A DNA stretch of 64,000 nucleotides from Sanderia malayensis (taxonomy: Eukaryota; Cnidaria; Scyphozoa; Semaeostomeae; Pelagiidae), in the NCBI GenBank assembly GCA_013076295.1, contig RQOL01000876.1:5084001-5148000 (forward strand), read 5' to 3'. Both the position numbers and the translations under genes were made by a program. This document shows, piece by piece, positions 23,801 through 32,300 of this stretch (the stretch's first letter is position 1; every line of letters starts with the position of its first letter). The notes under the pieces were generated by a model. It was not told the origin of the DNA. It did no database searches and saw nothing but the letters and a program-made list of their open reading frames with translations.

Positions 23801-25856
23801 CTTGCTTATAAAGCAGTTGCTTATAAAAAAAAATGTGTGTATGATAATGTTATGCAATGGTGGTTCGACATAGAACAACAAAATCAAACATGCCTGAGCA
23901 TTGAATATGAAGCTTTCGGAGGTCTTCGAGGCTGCGTTTTCAAATCTCTTTTCAAAACAGCTTCACTGCCGGATTGATCCTTTAATGGATCACCTGAATC
24001 CAGATTCAGATCATGCATTGTTTTTTCCTTAACAGTCTCATCAACATCAGCATCTACAAAATTACAATAACCAGCATTAGTATTTCACAAATATTTTTCT
24101 TATTTAGAAACTGGTGGTTTGTAAGAAACTAGAACAAGAATGGGCAATAATTTAAAAAACTTTCAAGAATAATTGAGAAACTGTAAAGTCTTCATTTTTA
24201 GAAAAGTCCATTGAATTGAGTCTGTGCACAGCATGGTCTCAGTGAATATAAAAAAATTTATTAAATTTTGCTTGAAAAAGATTGTAAGTTTTGATTTAGA
24301 TCTGCAAGGGTTGCTTTCGTAACAATCTGGGTTTATTTACATCTAAAAAATGCTCAATTTCAAAATAATAAGGTAATTTAATATCCTGAAAATAAGAAAC
24401 CAATTAAGAAACTTTAGTACTAAATAGATAAAACCATCATGCCAAACTAAAAAACATTATTATTACTAAGTGCTAATCAGGCCTGTCGAGAGCCAGCTCG
24501 GGCCCTGGGGCTATAAACAAATAAGTTTTAAATTTGCTTTGCATTGGCAAAACCTTTCACAGACCCTTCTTAAGGCCTGAGCCCGGAAATTTACCCCGGC
24601 TACCCCTCCCTCTTGACAATACTGGTGCTAATTCAAGTTTTTTATGAAAACTGAGTGCGCTCAACTTTGTCTTTACACAATGAAATCATCTAATCAATGA
24701 TTCGAATTTCCAGTCATTGTAATCTGATGATTTACTCAATGATTTAAAGGGTAAGAAATCTCATCTAAGGCCAGAATCATACCTTGTTCAGATTTATGTG
24801 ATATTTTACTGGATTCCTTGTATTTCCTCCATGATCTCTCTGTTGGCCTTCCTCGATTTCTTAAATATCTTGCAAGCTGTTTCCCATCAGCTGTGAGTAC
24901 TTTAGCAGGATGCTCTGGAAGACAGCAAATAAACAATATTTTTATATAAAAATAAAAATTATAATATACAACATGAGTAATAGGAGACAGTCAGTCCCCA
25001 ACAAAGCTAATTCAAACGTGTGTTAATACATAAGCTTGATATCTCTGATAAATTCCTATATTGCTAAAGTCACACACGTTGGTGAAACAGAATTGCACTC
25101 CATAGTGCTTACATTTAATGAATTGGTTGATACATAAGCGCTTTGCAATTGATAAAGATCTGCTGGATAAAACGTAAAATAATCTAATTACTTTTGTAAA
25201 ACTTTGCGAGTGAGTCCTTAAGGTCCTTCGGAAGTTGAATCATGTTCAGATAAAAAAGACCTTCTCTGTTTTCTGCTTTTCTTCCATTTTGGTCATACCC
25301 AAACGGAGTCTTAGCTTTGCCAGTCACTTCTGACACATTCTCCTTCACCTTTACATCAAAACTGTCTATTTTGGATTCATCTTCTTTTGCCTTGAAAGTG
25401 TTTTCACTTCCAGGTTGGTTGTTTGCAATTTGGAGTAGTGTAGATGTGGAGTGGAAATTTTGCTGAAAAAATAAAGATGGCAAATCTAATGAATAAACAC
25501 ACAACTTTCCATGCAATACATTTCACCATTATACATATACTTATGTAATAAAACAACTTACTTAGCTTCTATAGAAAATTTCATTTGAAGAAGAATAAAA
25601 TATAATCTTAAAATCAAATAGATGATATACTAGGTAGAGAGAAAAGGACGTGAATTTTAAAATGAAGGGAATCAGAATCTGAGACACGTGCAAAAAGAAG
25701 AAAATATTTGAACATTATTAATTCACTTTCACCTTTATGGTTATTGTTAACCACCTTGAGCAACGCAATTTTCCGAAAATGGACACTGATTTCGGCAGTA
25801 GTGCAAAAAAAGCCATCTGGCCCTTGTAACAAAACCTGGGAAGTTTTGGTCCTCAT
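2811..25856 (-). CDS. METTL17: METTL17, mitochondrial small-ribosomal-subunit assembly factor (Rsm22 family), 17 coding exons
   Basis: Exons in reading order: 25755-25856 (tentative first exon), 25192-25462, 24783-24914, 23894-24053, 23473-23554, 7237-7310, 6920-7014, 6602-6675, 6375-6482, 6158-6226, 4521-4584, 4322-4419, 4118-4210, 3855-3900, 3532-3609, 3327-3366, 2811-2937. They sum to 1713 nt (570 aa), in frame at every junction. A basic FHSTS-type start suggests a mitochondrial presequence. Exons 2-4 match the family N-terminus (LPKDLKDSLAKFYK, HPAKVLTADGKQLARYL). Exon 6 has the SAM-fold motif LLDFGSGTGTAL and exon 7 has VWGRSLKEYQCVD. The C-terminus has CPHDVSC and YCDIC cysteine motifs that in METTL17 hold an Fe-S cluster, and it ends in ELYKGTRHCLKWGDLMPE. 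Known role: matures the mitoribosomal small subunit in the matrix. Intron 4 (23555-23893) uses a GC donor. Intron 5 (7311-23472) contains the defensin gene family on the other strand. Confidence 0.9.
5743..5932. mobile_element. Short MITE with TACCG...CGGTA ends
   Basis: The ends are inverted copies of TACCG(C/T)ATTTCCT followed by an AAGC/GCGCTTATT-type stretch. The element is 190 bp, non-coding and lies in a METTL17 intron (4585-6157). Related sequence with GCGCTTATT and CGAGGATTTA motifs recurs near 37.5, 38.3-38.6, 42.7, 55.15 and 61.2-61.4 kb. Confidence 0.55.
7437..7446 (+). promoter_or_regulatory. TATA box of defensin-family gene 1
   Basis: TATAAAATGC, conserved at the same place in all six array units. 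It is followed about 100 bp later by the 5' UTR splice donor at 7544. Confidence 0.7.
7775..8188 (+). CDS. Secreted Cys- and Arg-rich peptide precursor with defensin-type leader but a different mature domain
   Basis: The 137-aa precursor starts at the ATG after a 5' UTR intron (7544-7763). Residues 1-22 are the same signal peptide as in the array defensins (MKTLIVLGSVLLVCMAYVC). The propeptide ends in the same AARRKR furin-type site. The released peptide is unrelated to the array defensins: its cysteines are spaced C-x3-C-x3-C-x12-C-x2-C-x5-C and it is rich in Arg, aromatic residues and Pro. It has a hydrophilic tail with two AKPQPT repeats and a Lys/Glu-rich end. Promoter and 3' flank are homologous to the other units, so this is a true family member with a replaced or fast-diverging mature exon portion. 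Host-defence secretion is inferred from the leader and cationic nature. I recognise no family for the mature domain. Confidence 0.8.
   Translation: MKTLIVLGSVLLVCMAYVCIAQPVGKQQRGVQAPAAVDLAEEASPLRAARRKRFFISSDPFPLCRQHCYDRCRRWPRAFFIGYNCHICRRIPYCYYPRRNLGLTTAKPQPTMTNAKPQPTITSLAKDEEKKTTDKSE
9111..9120 (+). promoter_or_regulatory. TATA box of defensin gene 2
   Basis: TATAAAATGC upstream of the 5' UTR exon, whose donor is at 9194 (AAAG/GTAAGTG). Confidence 0.75.
9423..9698 (+). CDS. Insect-type (CSalpha-beta) defensin precursor, array copy 2 (G form)
   Basis: The 91-aa secreted precursor starts at the ATG just after the acceptor of a 218-bp 5' UTR intron (9194-9411). Signal peptide: residues 1-22. 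Short acidic propeptide ending in AARRKR, a furin-type site. The mature peptide of about 46 residues has cysteines C-x8-C-x3-C-x9-C-x4-C-x-C, which is the invertebrate defensin consensus. It contains the CAAHC helix pair and a GYC gamma-core as in insect defensins. The C-terminal tail runs on past the last cysteine to IRRG. Family knowledge: such peptides disrupt bacterial cell walls or membranes, often binding lipid II. Differs from the other copies by Leu in place of Val just after the signal peptide. Antimicrobial role is inferred, not shown. Confidence 0.88.
   Translation: MKTLIVLGSVLLVCMAYVCIAQPLDKEQVVDPTEETLQLRAARRKRFTCDVLGSNAWCAAHCYARGKSGGYCSGGTCYCRTDSFGDWIRRG
11257..11266 (+). promoter_or_regulatory. 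TATA box of defensin gene 3
   Basis: TATAAAATGC; the transcript is then spliced at 11340-11557 before the coding exon. Confidence 0.75.
11569..11844 (+). CDS. CSalpha-beta defensin precursor, array copy 3 (Q form)
   Basis: Same 91-aa layout as copy 2: signal peptide, acidic propeptide, RRKR cleavage site and six-cysteine insect-type defensin. Diagnostic differences are Met for Val near the end of the signal peptide (AYMC) and Gln for Gly in the loop after the first cysteine (DVLQSN). The coding exon gives the same protein as copy 5, 4291 bp away. The 5' UTR intron is 11340-11557. The Gly to Gln change falls in the N-terminal loop, a variable, target-contacting part of this fold, so the two forms could differ in activity (inference). 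Confidence 0.88.
   Translation: MKTLIVLGSVLLVCMAYMCIAQPVDKEQVVDPTEETLQLRAARRKRFTCDVLQSNAWCAAHCYARGKSGGYCSGGTCYCRTDSFGDWIRRG
13403..13412 (+). promoter_or_regulatory. TATA box of defensin gene 4
   Basis: TATAAAATGC; 5' UTR intron 13486-13703. Confidence 0.75.
13715..13990 (+). CDS. CSalpha-beta defensin precursor, array copy 4 (G form)
   Basis: 91-aa precursor with Val in the signal peptide (AYVC) and Gly in the first loop (DVLGSN). The encoded protein is identical to copy 6 and differs from copy 2 only at one propeptide residue. Six cysteines in the insect-defensin spacing with an intact GYC gamma-core. Its 3' flank (TTGACTACACTTCTGC) matches copy 2, not copies 3 and 5, so the G and Q forms are whole-unit haplotypes rather than point variants. 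Confidence 0.88.
   Translation: MKTLIVLGSVLLVCMAYVCIAQPVDKEQVVDPTEETLQLRAARRKRFTCDVLGSNAWCAAHCYARGKSGGYCSGGTCYCRTDSFGDWIRRG
15548..15557 (+). promoter_or_regulatory. TATA box of defensin gene 5
   Basis: TATAAAATGC; 5' UTR intron 15631-15848. Confidence 0.75.
15860..16135 (+). CDS. CSalpha-beta defensin precursor, array copy 5 (Q form)
   Basis: Encodes the same 91-aa precursor as copy 3, including AYMC in the signal peptide and DVLQSN in the mature peptide. The 3' flank variants (ACAATACTTATGC, TTGTTAACG) are also shared with copy 3. Copies 3+4 and 5+6 therefore look like a recent duplication of a two-gene block. Confidence 0.88.
   Translation: MKTLIVLGSVLLVCMAYMCIAQPVDKEQVVDPTEETLQLRAARRKRFTCDVLQSNAWCAAHCYARGKSGGYCSGGTCYCRTDSFGDWIRRG
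17694..17703 (+). promoter_or_regulatory. TATA box of defensin gene 6
   Basis: TATAAAATGC; 5' UTR intron 17777-17994. Confidence 0.75.
18006..18281 (+). CDS. CSalpha-beta defensin precursor, array copy 6 (G form), array end
   Basis: Encodes the same 91-aa protein as copy 4; I see one silent change (GGT for GGC in the fourth inter-cysteine loop). Downstream sequence departs from the other units (for example TTCACTCCG, CCTGGGCAGTACC) and loses the GTTTCTTAA-rich spacer block, marking the right end of homogenisation. Confidence 0.88.
   Translation: MKTLIVLGSVLLVCMAYVCIAQPVDKEQVVDPTEETLQLRAARRKRFTCDVLGSNAWCAAHCYARGKSGGYCSGGTCYCRTDSFGDWIRRG
19070..20593. mobile_element. 1.5-kb fold-back (long terminal inverted repeat) element
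   Basis: The left arm (about 19070-19690) reappears inverted as the right arm (about 20022-20593), with a roughly 330-bp central spacer. The outer ends read TATACGCTCTTTAACCGG and its complement. Matching landmarks along the arms include GCGACGTGGTAGCAACGG against CCGTTGCTACCACGTCGC, and the CCATGGATCTTCACAGTG block. The arms are diverged by scattered substitutions, so the insertion is not new. No transposase reading frame is present, so it is non-autonomous. A TA target duplication is possible (TA next to TACGCTC). It lies in METTL17 intron 5, between the array and the last defensin-like gene. Confidence 0.8.
20594..21717. other. Intron sequence without recognised genes
   Basis: Part of METTL17 intron 5. 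AT-rich, with only short chance reading frames on both strands and no repeat structure I can define. Confidence 0.5.
21718..22205. mobile_element. Non-autonomous DNA element with CA(A/G)GGTTGTCAGA ends
   Basis: The left end CAAGGTTGTCAGA and the right end TCTGACAACCCTG are inverted repeats, and both sub-terminal regions carry repeats of AAAATCCC/CCCAAG. The flanking bases ATGA occur on both sides (21714-21717 and 22206-22209), a possible 4-bp target duplication. No coding capacity. The CA(R)GG start is hAT-like, but an 8-bp duplication is not seen. Confidence 0.6.
22316..22323 (+). promoter_or_regulatory. TATA box of the glycine-tract defensin-like gene
   Basis: TATATATA 227 bp before the start codon, just after the MITE. 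No clear 5' UTR intron was resolved here, unlike the array genes. Confidence 0.5.
22550..23023 (+). CDS. Defensin-like precursor with 29-glycine propeptide and eight-cysteine mature domain
   Basis: 157-aa secreted precursor. Signal peptide 1-24 (MKTLVVLAGVLAFMVLVCVA) is clearly related to the array leader. The propeptide has an Ile-rich stretch, then 29 consecutive Gly codons (22673-22759), then an acidic region with dibasic sites and a final AARRKR cleavage site. The mature domain keeps the CSalpha-beta spacing C-x7-C-x3-C-x9-C-x4-C-x-C. An extra cysteine sits inside the x4 loop (CSCGNC) and one comes near the C-terminus, enough for a fourth disulfide. The gamma-core glycine is lost (YYC instead of GYC). 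The start is the ATG that begins the MKT leader; no earlier in-frame ATG exists close by. Function as a divergent host-defence peptide is inferred. A Gly-rich product in its own right, released by the dibasic sites, is also possible. Confidence 0.82.
   Translation: MKTLVVLAGVLAFMVLVCVAEENKPVRKSRQVIIIINNGGDGGGGGGGGGGGGGGGGGGGGGGGGGGGGGSEEPKKSNGEDGEGAIRKRRHIEDDDGAAIDGKETHSKAARRKRSICTLLERYLCKLRCKMQGKSRYYCSCGNCYCSIDDSLGASCR
22673..22759 (+). repeat. GGN trinucleotide tract encoding 29 glycines
   Basis: Mixed GGT/GGC/GGA codons, so partly purified by selection or age rather than a fresh pure microsatellite. Expected to vary in length between alleles. Confidence 0.9.
23635..23840. mobile_element. 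MITE with ACAC...TTTTTATAAGCAA inverted ends
   Basis: 206 bp between METTL17 exons 4 and 5. The ends are inverted copies of an ACAC(n)TTTTTATAAGCAA stretch, and the inside is a degenerate run of AAATTGCTTAG and AGTACT motifs. Same family as the element at 32011-32394. Confidence 0.6.
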
Positions 25857-26068
25857 GTATTTGTACCATAAAGATAGGATACAGTGTCACAAAAGAAATA
25901 CCACTGCGAGTTTAGCCCACCTTTTGGATACTGCAGAGGTAAGCATTTCAACACCAAGCACAACACAACAACATCTGTAACCAGCACAGAACACGGACCA
26001 TTTGTTTTGTATCGTAGCAATGCCAATACAGTGAGGAGTTTTTCACTGTTTCTTAGTTTCCCTTCAAA
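25857..26068. promoter_or_regulatory. Divergent promoter between METTL17 and SSNA1
   Basis: The start codons of the two genes face away from each other across 212 bp. No TATA box is obvious. Co-regulation is inferred only from layout. If METTL17 starts at a different ATG the gap changes slightly. Confidence 0.55.
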
Positions 26069-27588
26069 ATGTCTCAACAAGGCGCCGTATTACAATCATA
26101 CAATAACGAACTTGTAAAATGTAAGTGCGAGAAGCTATTATCTAAGATTATTCATTGTCTCAAGCATGAAATTTTGAGTATTACCTATTATTATTATTAA
26201 TATTGACTTTCTTTAATTTTAATTCATTTTTCATTGATTATTATTTTCTTTTACTTTATCTTCTTTGTCATTATCGACTGATTTTCTTCTTAAAATATCT
26301 TTCTTATACATTTGAAACATATTCGTGTATATTTCACTTTTATCTATTTTTAACACATCACTGAGGTCATATGGCTTTGATAGCTCTTTTCAGAGCTCTT
26401 TCCATATGTCCTTCAGCAATAACTTTGTAAATTGATGTAATACCTATATTCTTCTCTGTTCGATTAAAAGTTAACTTAAATATTCATCATATCGTTTTTC
26501 GTATCATTGTGATTAAATATTGTTATTGTTGAAAAATACATGAAATTGAAATTGAAATTGAGTAACAAAACAGATAATGTCTTACTGTAAACCTACTTGT
26601 ATTGTTTCTTGTATTGTACTATACTATTGCTCTGCGTGCCATACACCATGTACACTGCATGCTGTTTTATTTATTTTGCCCACTGAGTTGAGTACTGCTA
26701 CGTTGATATGGATGACACAACACCTTATATTTTAGATTATACCTTCAAATGAACTGATGTGCTAAATGTTTTTATGTTTTCAGGCATAGAGGACCTTTGT
26801 ACAAAAAGAGATGAACTGCAAAGGCAGATTTTGACTGAAGAGGAGGAAAAGGCAAAGTTGCAAAATGATATAAGAATCTTGACCGAAAAACTTGCCAAGG
26901 TCAATGAAAATCTTGCAAAGAAAATCTCTTCCAGAAACGAGTATGATAAGACAATAGCTGAAACGGAATCGGCATATATGAAGGTATTAAAATCTAAATT
27001 CTAGCTTCGATAGTAATACAGTCAATTTTATATAATGTTAACTGGTATAATTCACACTGTTACAGAGTACTTCAAATTATTGTCCAGTGGCTAGTGGCTT
27101 CCACAGACCTGCCAACTCCCCCAGTTAAACTCCCACTGATTCCCCTGCCCTCACAGTACATCACTAAAGTCTGATGACACACGAGCATGCCCCCAGATCC
27201 CCTAGAAGCGCCCAAAATGTTTTTGGCCCGAACCTCCTAGGTTTTGGACTCGACCAGGTTGGCAGGTCTGCTTCCATAACTGCTCTCTCTTCAAAACTGT
27301 TTGGGAAGTTAATCCTAAAGAAAAATGTACAACAAATGTTCCCCACTAGTCACTATGAAACTACGGAAAATGTCTCCAGCACTTACTACGAGGAACCATT
27401 TTCAAGTAATTCCTTGTGTTTGCTTTCAATTGCTTGTAATGTTATTCACCTTTGCTTTGTAGATTCTTGAAAGCTCTCAAACCCTGTTGACTGTTTTAAA
27501 GAAAGAGGTTGTGAAAGATAAAGTAACAGTTCCAGCTTCTGTGGTTCAAAATCAAAAGGAGAAGACAGCAACAAGTAACATGTCTTGA
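26069..27588 (+). CDS. SSNA1: SSNA1 (NA14), microtubule- and centriole-associated coiled-coil protein
   Basis: Exons 26069-26120, 26784-26983 and 27463-27588 give 125 aa (human 119). The N-terminus reads [18 protein letters not shown]. The middle exon is an almost unbroken coiled coil with the family signature [20 protein letters not shown] followed by [15 protein letters not shown]. The third exon gives [15 protein letters not shown] and a loose tail. This matches SSNA1 nearly end to end. Family role: self-assembling fibrils that bind, stabilise and branch microtubules at centrioles, basal bodies and flagella. A polyadenylation signal lies at 27745-27750. Head-to-head with METTL17. Confidence 0.95.
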
Positions 27589-29313
27589 TTTGTTGTTCCC
27601 TTCATTAACACTCCTCTCTGCTACTTTTGTATATGTTCTACGAATTCACAGCATTATTTTCCTACTTCAGATATTTCTGTATTGAAATCTGCATTCACTG
27701 TAAATTTGTAGGGCTTACCAAGTTGGTTGTATTTTAAAATCTAAAATAAATTTAAGTATTTTGATTGGTTGTTGACACAAATGATGCATGCATGTTTAAT
27801 TTGTTGCCAAGGTGGCTTAAACATTGGGCCAAATAAGGGCAAAGAGTTACAATGACTGTGTGTCTGTGTGAGGGATGCAACTATTGGGGCCTGGATATGG
27901 AAAAAGTACTTTGAGTTGGGGCCAGCCACTCCAATGATATTACAGATTCATTTCAAATGAGTTTGTATGCTGAAAGCTGGTAGGATTGTCCAATGGTGTG
28001 ACCAGCTGTTTGTTATTGTTTAGCTGATAAATGAATCCTATACCAAATTAGAAGTTGCAAAATTTAGGAAACTTTTTAATAAAGTGTCACAAACTTTTTA
28101 CGGACGCTTGTCCATAAAAATTAAGTCATAGATTCATTGCTTTTCTAGTGGAAGGAAATTCTTGAATGCTTAGCCCGGCTAATCTTCAGCTGCGATTTCT
28201 GAAATTATAAGTAGTCGTGCAATCGTGGATAAGCCGTTGGAAATTGAGATATTTTCAAAGGCAGTCGGAGACTTCGCAAAGCAGGTGTCTGTAAAAATGG
28301 CGAGACTTGGATCTGGGGGGAGGGGGCTGGTGTCTGTTTGGTCTGGTTTATTTTTCTGGTTGAGTTTCGAAGGGTATTTTTTGCACTATAGCTTTGATTT
28401 TTTAATTAAGCTGGCTTTTCAGAGAAGTGCTTCAAGTTTTTTTTAGCTTAGATCTTAAATTATGATTTTGCAAAAGATTTTGAGGGCTTTTATTTGGACC
28501 GAGGAGATTTCGTTTGTCTCCCTCTTATCCCCTGTGTTCAAGTGTTCAAGTGAGGAAACTACGGCCTTGCGGTCGGCCGAAACATTCATTCAGAATGTAT
28601 CTATTATTAATCTACAAAACTGATAATAGATATATATATATATCTATACGAATGTAGAGAGTTTCCACATATTTTGAATTTTGTAACCCAACTTTATTAT
28701 TCAGTTATTCGACCAGAAGGGCAACATTAGGCTTCGTTCAAGGCAAGTTATCGTAGACGTTAAGAGGCTGCAAATTCTGCGAGCAAATTTTAATTTTTAA
28801 TTTTCGAGTAAAACGCAGAAGATCAAGCGGCATTCAAGTCGTGCCTGTCGCGGCTTCGAATGTATTGTAACCACAGCTGTTCTGTGTTCCGTGTTTTATA
28901 CGAGCCGTTACACATGTCTTCCTTGGATATTTTGGTGGTAAACAACGTTGTTTATGTCTTGCGTTGCATAATAGATTTCCTTTTGGGACAAAAGATCAAA
29001 GAGTCTTGCTGCATTGGATCGATTTTGTTGGACGGATATATAAGGACGTAGTTTTATGATGTTTACGATGTTTGCGTGTGTGTGGTGTGGTGAATAACCT
29101 GTGGCAGTTATCAATAACAAGAGATAAAGTCAAGAACGACAAGGGAGCTTAGTTTTACTGAAGGTTTTGAAAAAAAATTGTTCAAATAATATAAGTTTCA
29201 GTTTTCATGTTTGTTGAACACGTTTAATTTCACGGCTCTGTCCAAGGAGTAGCTGTCTTCATCTTGATTTTGAAACATCTCTCTCAACTCGACAAACTAA
29301 TTTGTTTGAAGTT
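27589..29313. other. Intergenic region between SSNA1 and the DOK-like gene
   Basis: Contains the SSNA1 3' UTR (to about 27.77 kb). No further gene is recognised. A short TA run is at 28630-28646. The last 0.3 kb should hold the DOK-like promoter and 5' UTR. Confidence 0.5.
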
Positions 29314-32300
29314 ATGTCTGACCTGGTAAAATGTGGATACATGGAAATGAAATTGCCTAGAAAGCATCGAAAGTTTGGCGCAAAAGTAAGTATCTTTTTT
29401 CACTTACCCACACTTACAACTTTGTATTGTTTTTGAAGTTTAATTTCTTCTCACCGCTTTGGTTTATTTCTCATTTATGTTCTTGGTTCGATTATGCAAC
29501 TAAGCTTTTGCAAAATGTTGGTCAAAAACTTTGTGAAATTAAATTTACATTTCATATAACTTATATATACTTTTCTTTTCTATCTATGTATAATCAGTAA
29601 TCCACATTTCTCTGCTTCTGCTATAGCTTTCCTTCAATCACCATTCTCTTTGTCGAAAATTGTTTTGCTTTCTGGTTTTAGTTATAACTTCATAGATATT
29701 ATTTTTCTTTATACTCTTTGTTTTTTTTGGGACAATTCTATTTTTCGTCCTATGCTTTTAGCTGTTTTTATGTTTTGCATTTCCATTAATTTTTTATTTC
29801 CCGAGGGGTGTGGTTTAGCTTGAAAGCATGTTTTCTCATAACGCCTCAACAAAAGCTAAAAACAGTTTTTTGAAATTCTCAAAACCTGTTAATAATGTGA
29901 ATTTCAATGATATCTCCAAAACTTTCCGAAACCATTTAGCAAAACAGCCACAGAACTAGACTGAAAAATTCTCATAATAATCTCAAAATAATATTTCGAG
30001 CAACATAATATTCTTTATACCTTGTTTTCGCTGCACTAGACTTTTTATTTTTCAACCCAACAATAAAATTTCAAACCACACATTGTTTTGATTGAATGAT
30101 TCATTTTGAAAACGAATTAGTGATAAACAAGTTTATTATGATGTATGAATGTGTTTTCGACATTGGTTACAGGTCAATGATATTTCACAATGCCACATCC
30201 TGGGACAGAGGATCAACTATTATCATTTTGTATTTTATTTTGTCTTCTCGGGCGATTGTTATATGCTGTGTTTTGCTTCTATTTCAAGGGACACTGGTAA
30301 ATTCTTTTGTCTCGGGTTGCCTTGGAAAAGAATAACAGCTTAATATTTTGTTCAAAACAACGTCGTTTGCTGTCAGTGAAAAACCAAAGCAAAGTTGTTT
30401 TCGTCAAGGTTTAGGAATTCAACTCACGTCAATATTAAGCAATAACGGCCCCAATATTTTCTTAATTAACGAGCTTTTCTAATATTATTTTAATCACTGA
30501 TCTGATCAATATTTTATTATCAGTTACTGAACCGCCCCAGTACAGTATTCATTTAAAATTACGTGCTTTATGGTATACTTATATATATTTGCAAAATTAA
30601 TTTGTCCACTAACAGAGGATTAAGCAAATAATACTTATAATAAAAGTATATTAAAACAAAGTTTTGTCTTTTTATCTTCTCTCTTTTCCTCATAAGATCT
30701 AAGAACTTTAAAACTATCATCGAAAGTCCTCCTTTTTACCAATAAACCCTAGATTTCTTGGTAAATTATAAAATATACAGTTTAACAGCGGTTGCAGCGA
30801 TTTGTAACTTCGTACGAAAGCTTGTACACCCTCTCTTTCCCAGGCATTGCACAATTTCATTATTGCACATGTGCATGCTGGTAGATAGTTTGCATAAAGT
30901 GCGTCACCTTTGTAGTGTGTTGACTCTTTAAGAGAATCGCTTTTTTAATTTAAAAACAATTATCTAATTTATGCGAAGGAGACTTGTGCACAAGCTTTCA
31001 CAGGTAGTTCCTCAGAACAGACCCCTATTCTCTCTAAGGTGGGGTCTGGAACACAGGCCAGTCAATTATATGCCATTTCACTACTTTCTTCGTGCCGTTT
31101 GTTGTTTCAATCAAATCAACCATCGAATTTGACCTTAATATTTTCGAGTTGTTTTTCCAAGGTCTGGAGACAGAAGTGGTTCACACTGAGGCGCAAGTCC
31201 CACCAGAAACACAAACAGAACAGACTCGAGTACCACAAAAGCGAGGACTCCTGTTTACGTGGCAAGCACACCACCATCATACCACTTCATAACTTGGTTG
31301 GTATTGACATTGCCACTTCGAAAACCCACGAAAACGTATTCAAACTGATCTTTCGCGACGGAATAAAGGCCCTGTTTTTCTCCACAACTAACCACAGTGA
31401 CCTGCAAGAATGGACGAGGATAATCAGAAAGCTCATCTTTCCAGAGCCGAAAACTGTCACAGTTTTACACGGCGCTCATCCCATCGGTAAGAATTTATGT
31501 CATCCACTTAATGTTATACACGCTTTTTATTTTATGAGGAACATACCTCGAGCCCTAGTACCAAAAAACGTTCCTTAAATTTTCTATTGTTTTACATTGT
31601 TAAAGGAAACAATAGACAAAATAGCTGTGTATAAGGGTTTGCTTCGGTCTTGTCATAACAATAATTGACACTGCTATTCAAGGCCATTATTCTCATTTGT
31701 TCTATTTATTATAATAACAACAATTTGCAAACTTGCCAGAGGAAAATCTCGAGATTGAAGGGGTCTGGGAATGAGACAGTGCTCAAGCCCGCCAAATAAT
31801 TCCAAAGCAGTGACGTCAACAATGATTATTATGTTTTTAATTCATTGTCCATACTCGAAATTACTGACATTTTCAAAACCAATCATCGTGTAAATATGGT
31901 TATAAAAACAAATTTAACTTTTGTTGCTAAAACGGCACTGCCTTTAACTATAGCGTTTACTAAATTTATTACTCATTTTCATCAAATTAGGGCAACCATT
32001 TAGTAGCGTTACACTTTTTTTAATAAGCAACTAGACTTTGGTCCAGCCCTGAAAGTTGCTTAAAATTGTGGATATTTTAGCCCCCAAAGTTGCTTAAAAT
32101 TTTTTGTAGCTATAACAGCCTCTCCTGTCCCCAGGGTACCACTCCTAAGTTCATGGGTCAAAATCATCAACTGTAACGCCTACAACACAAGACTTAAGAG
32201 ACAACAAGTTTAAACATGTTAGTCAGTAACTTCAACAGCACAATGAACATTCGTGCCCAGTTTTAGCATTTTAAAATAAATGACGTTTGAATTCTTAGTT

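Noticed and set aside
23473..25856. A separate gene upstream of the defensin family
   Set aside because: These exons encode the N-terminal part of METTL17 and fit in phase to the exons at 2.8-7.3 kb. The combined length of 1713 nt is a whole number of codons.
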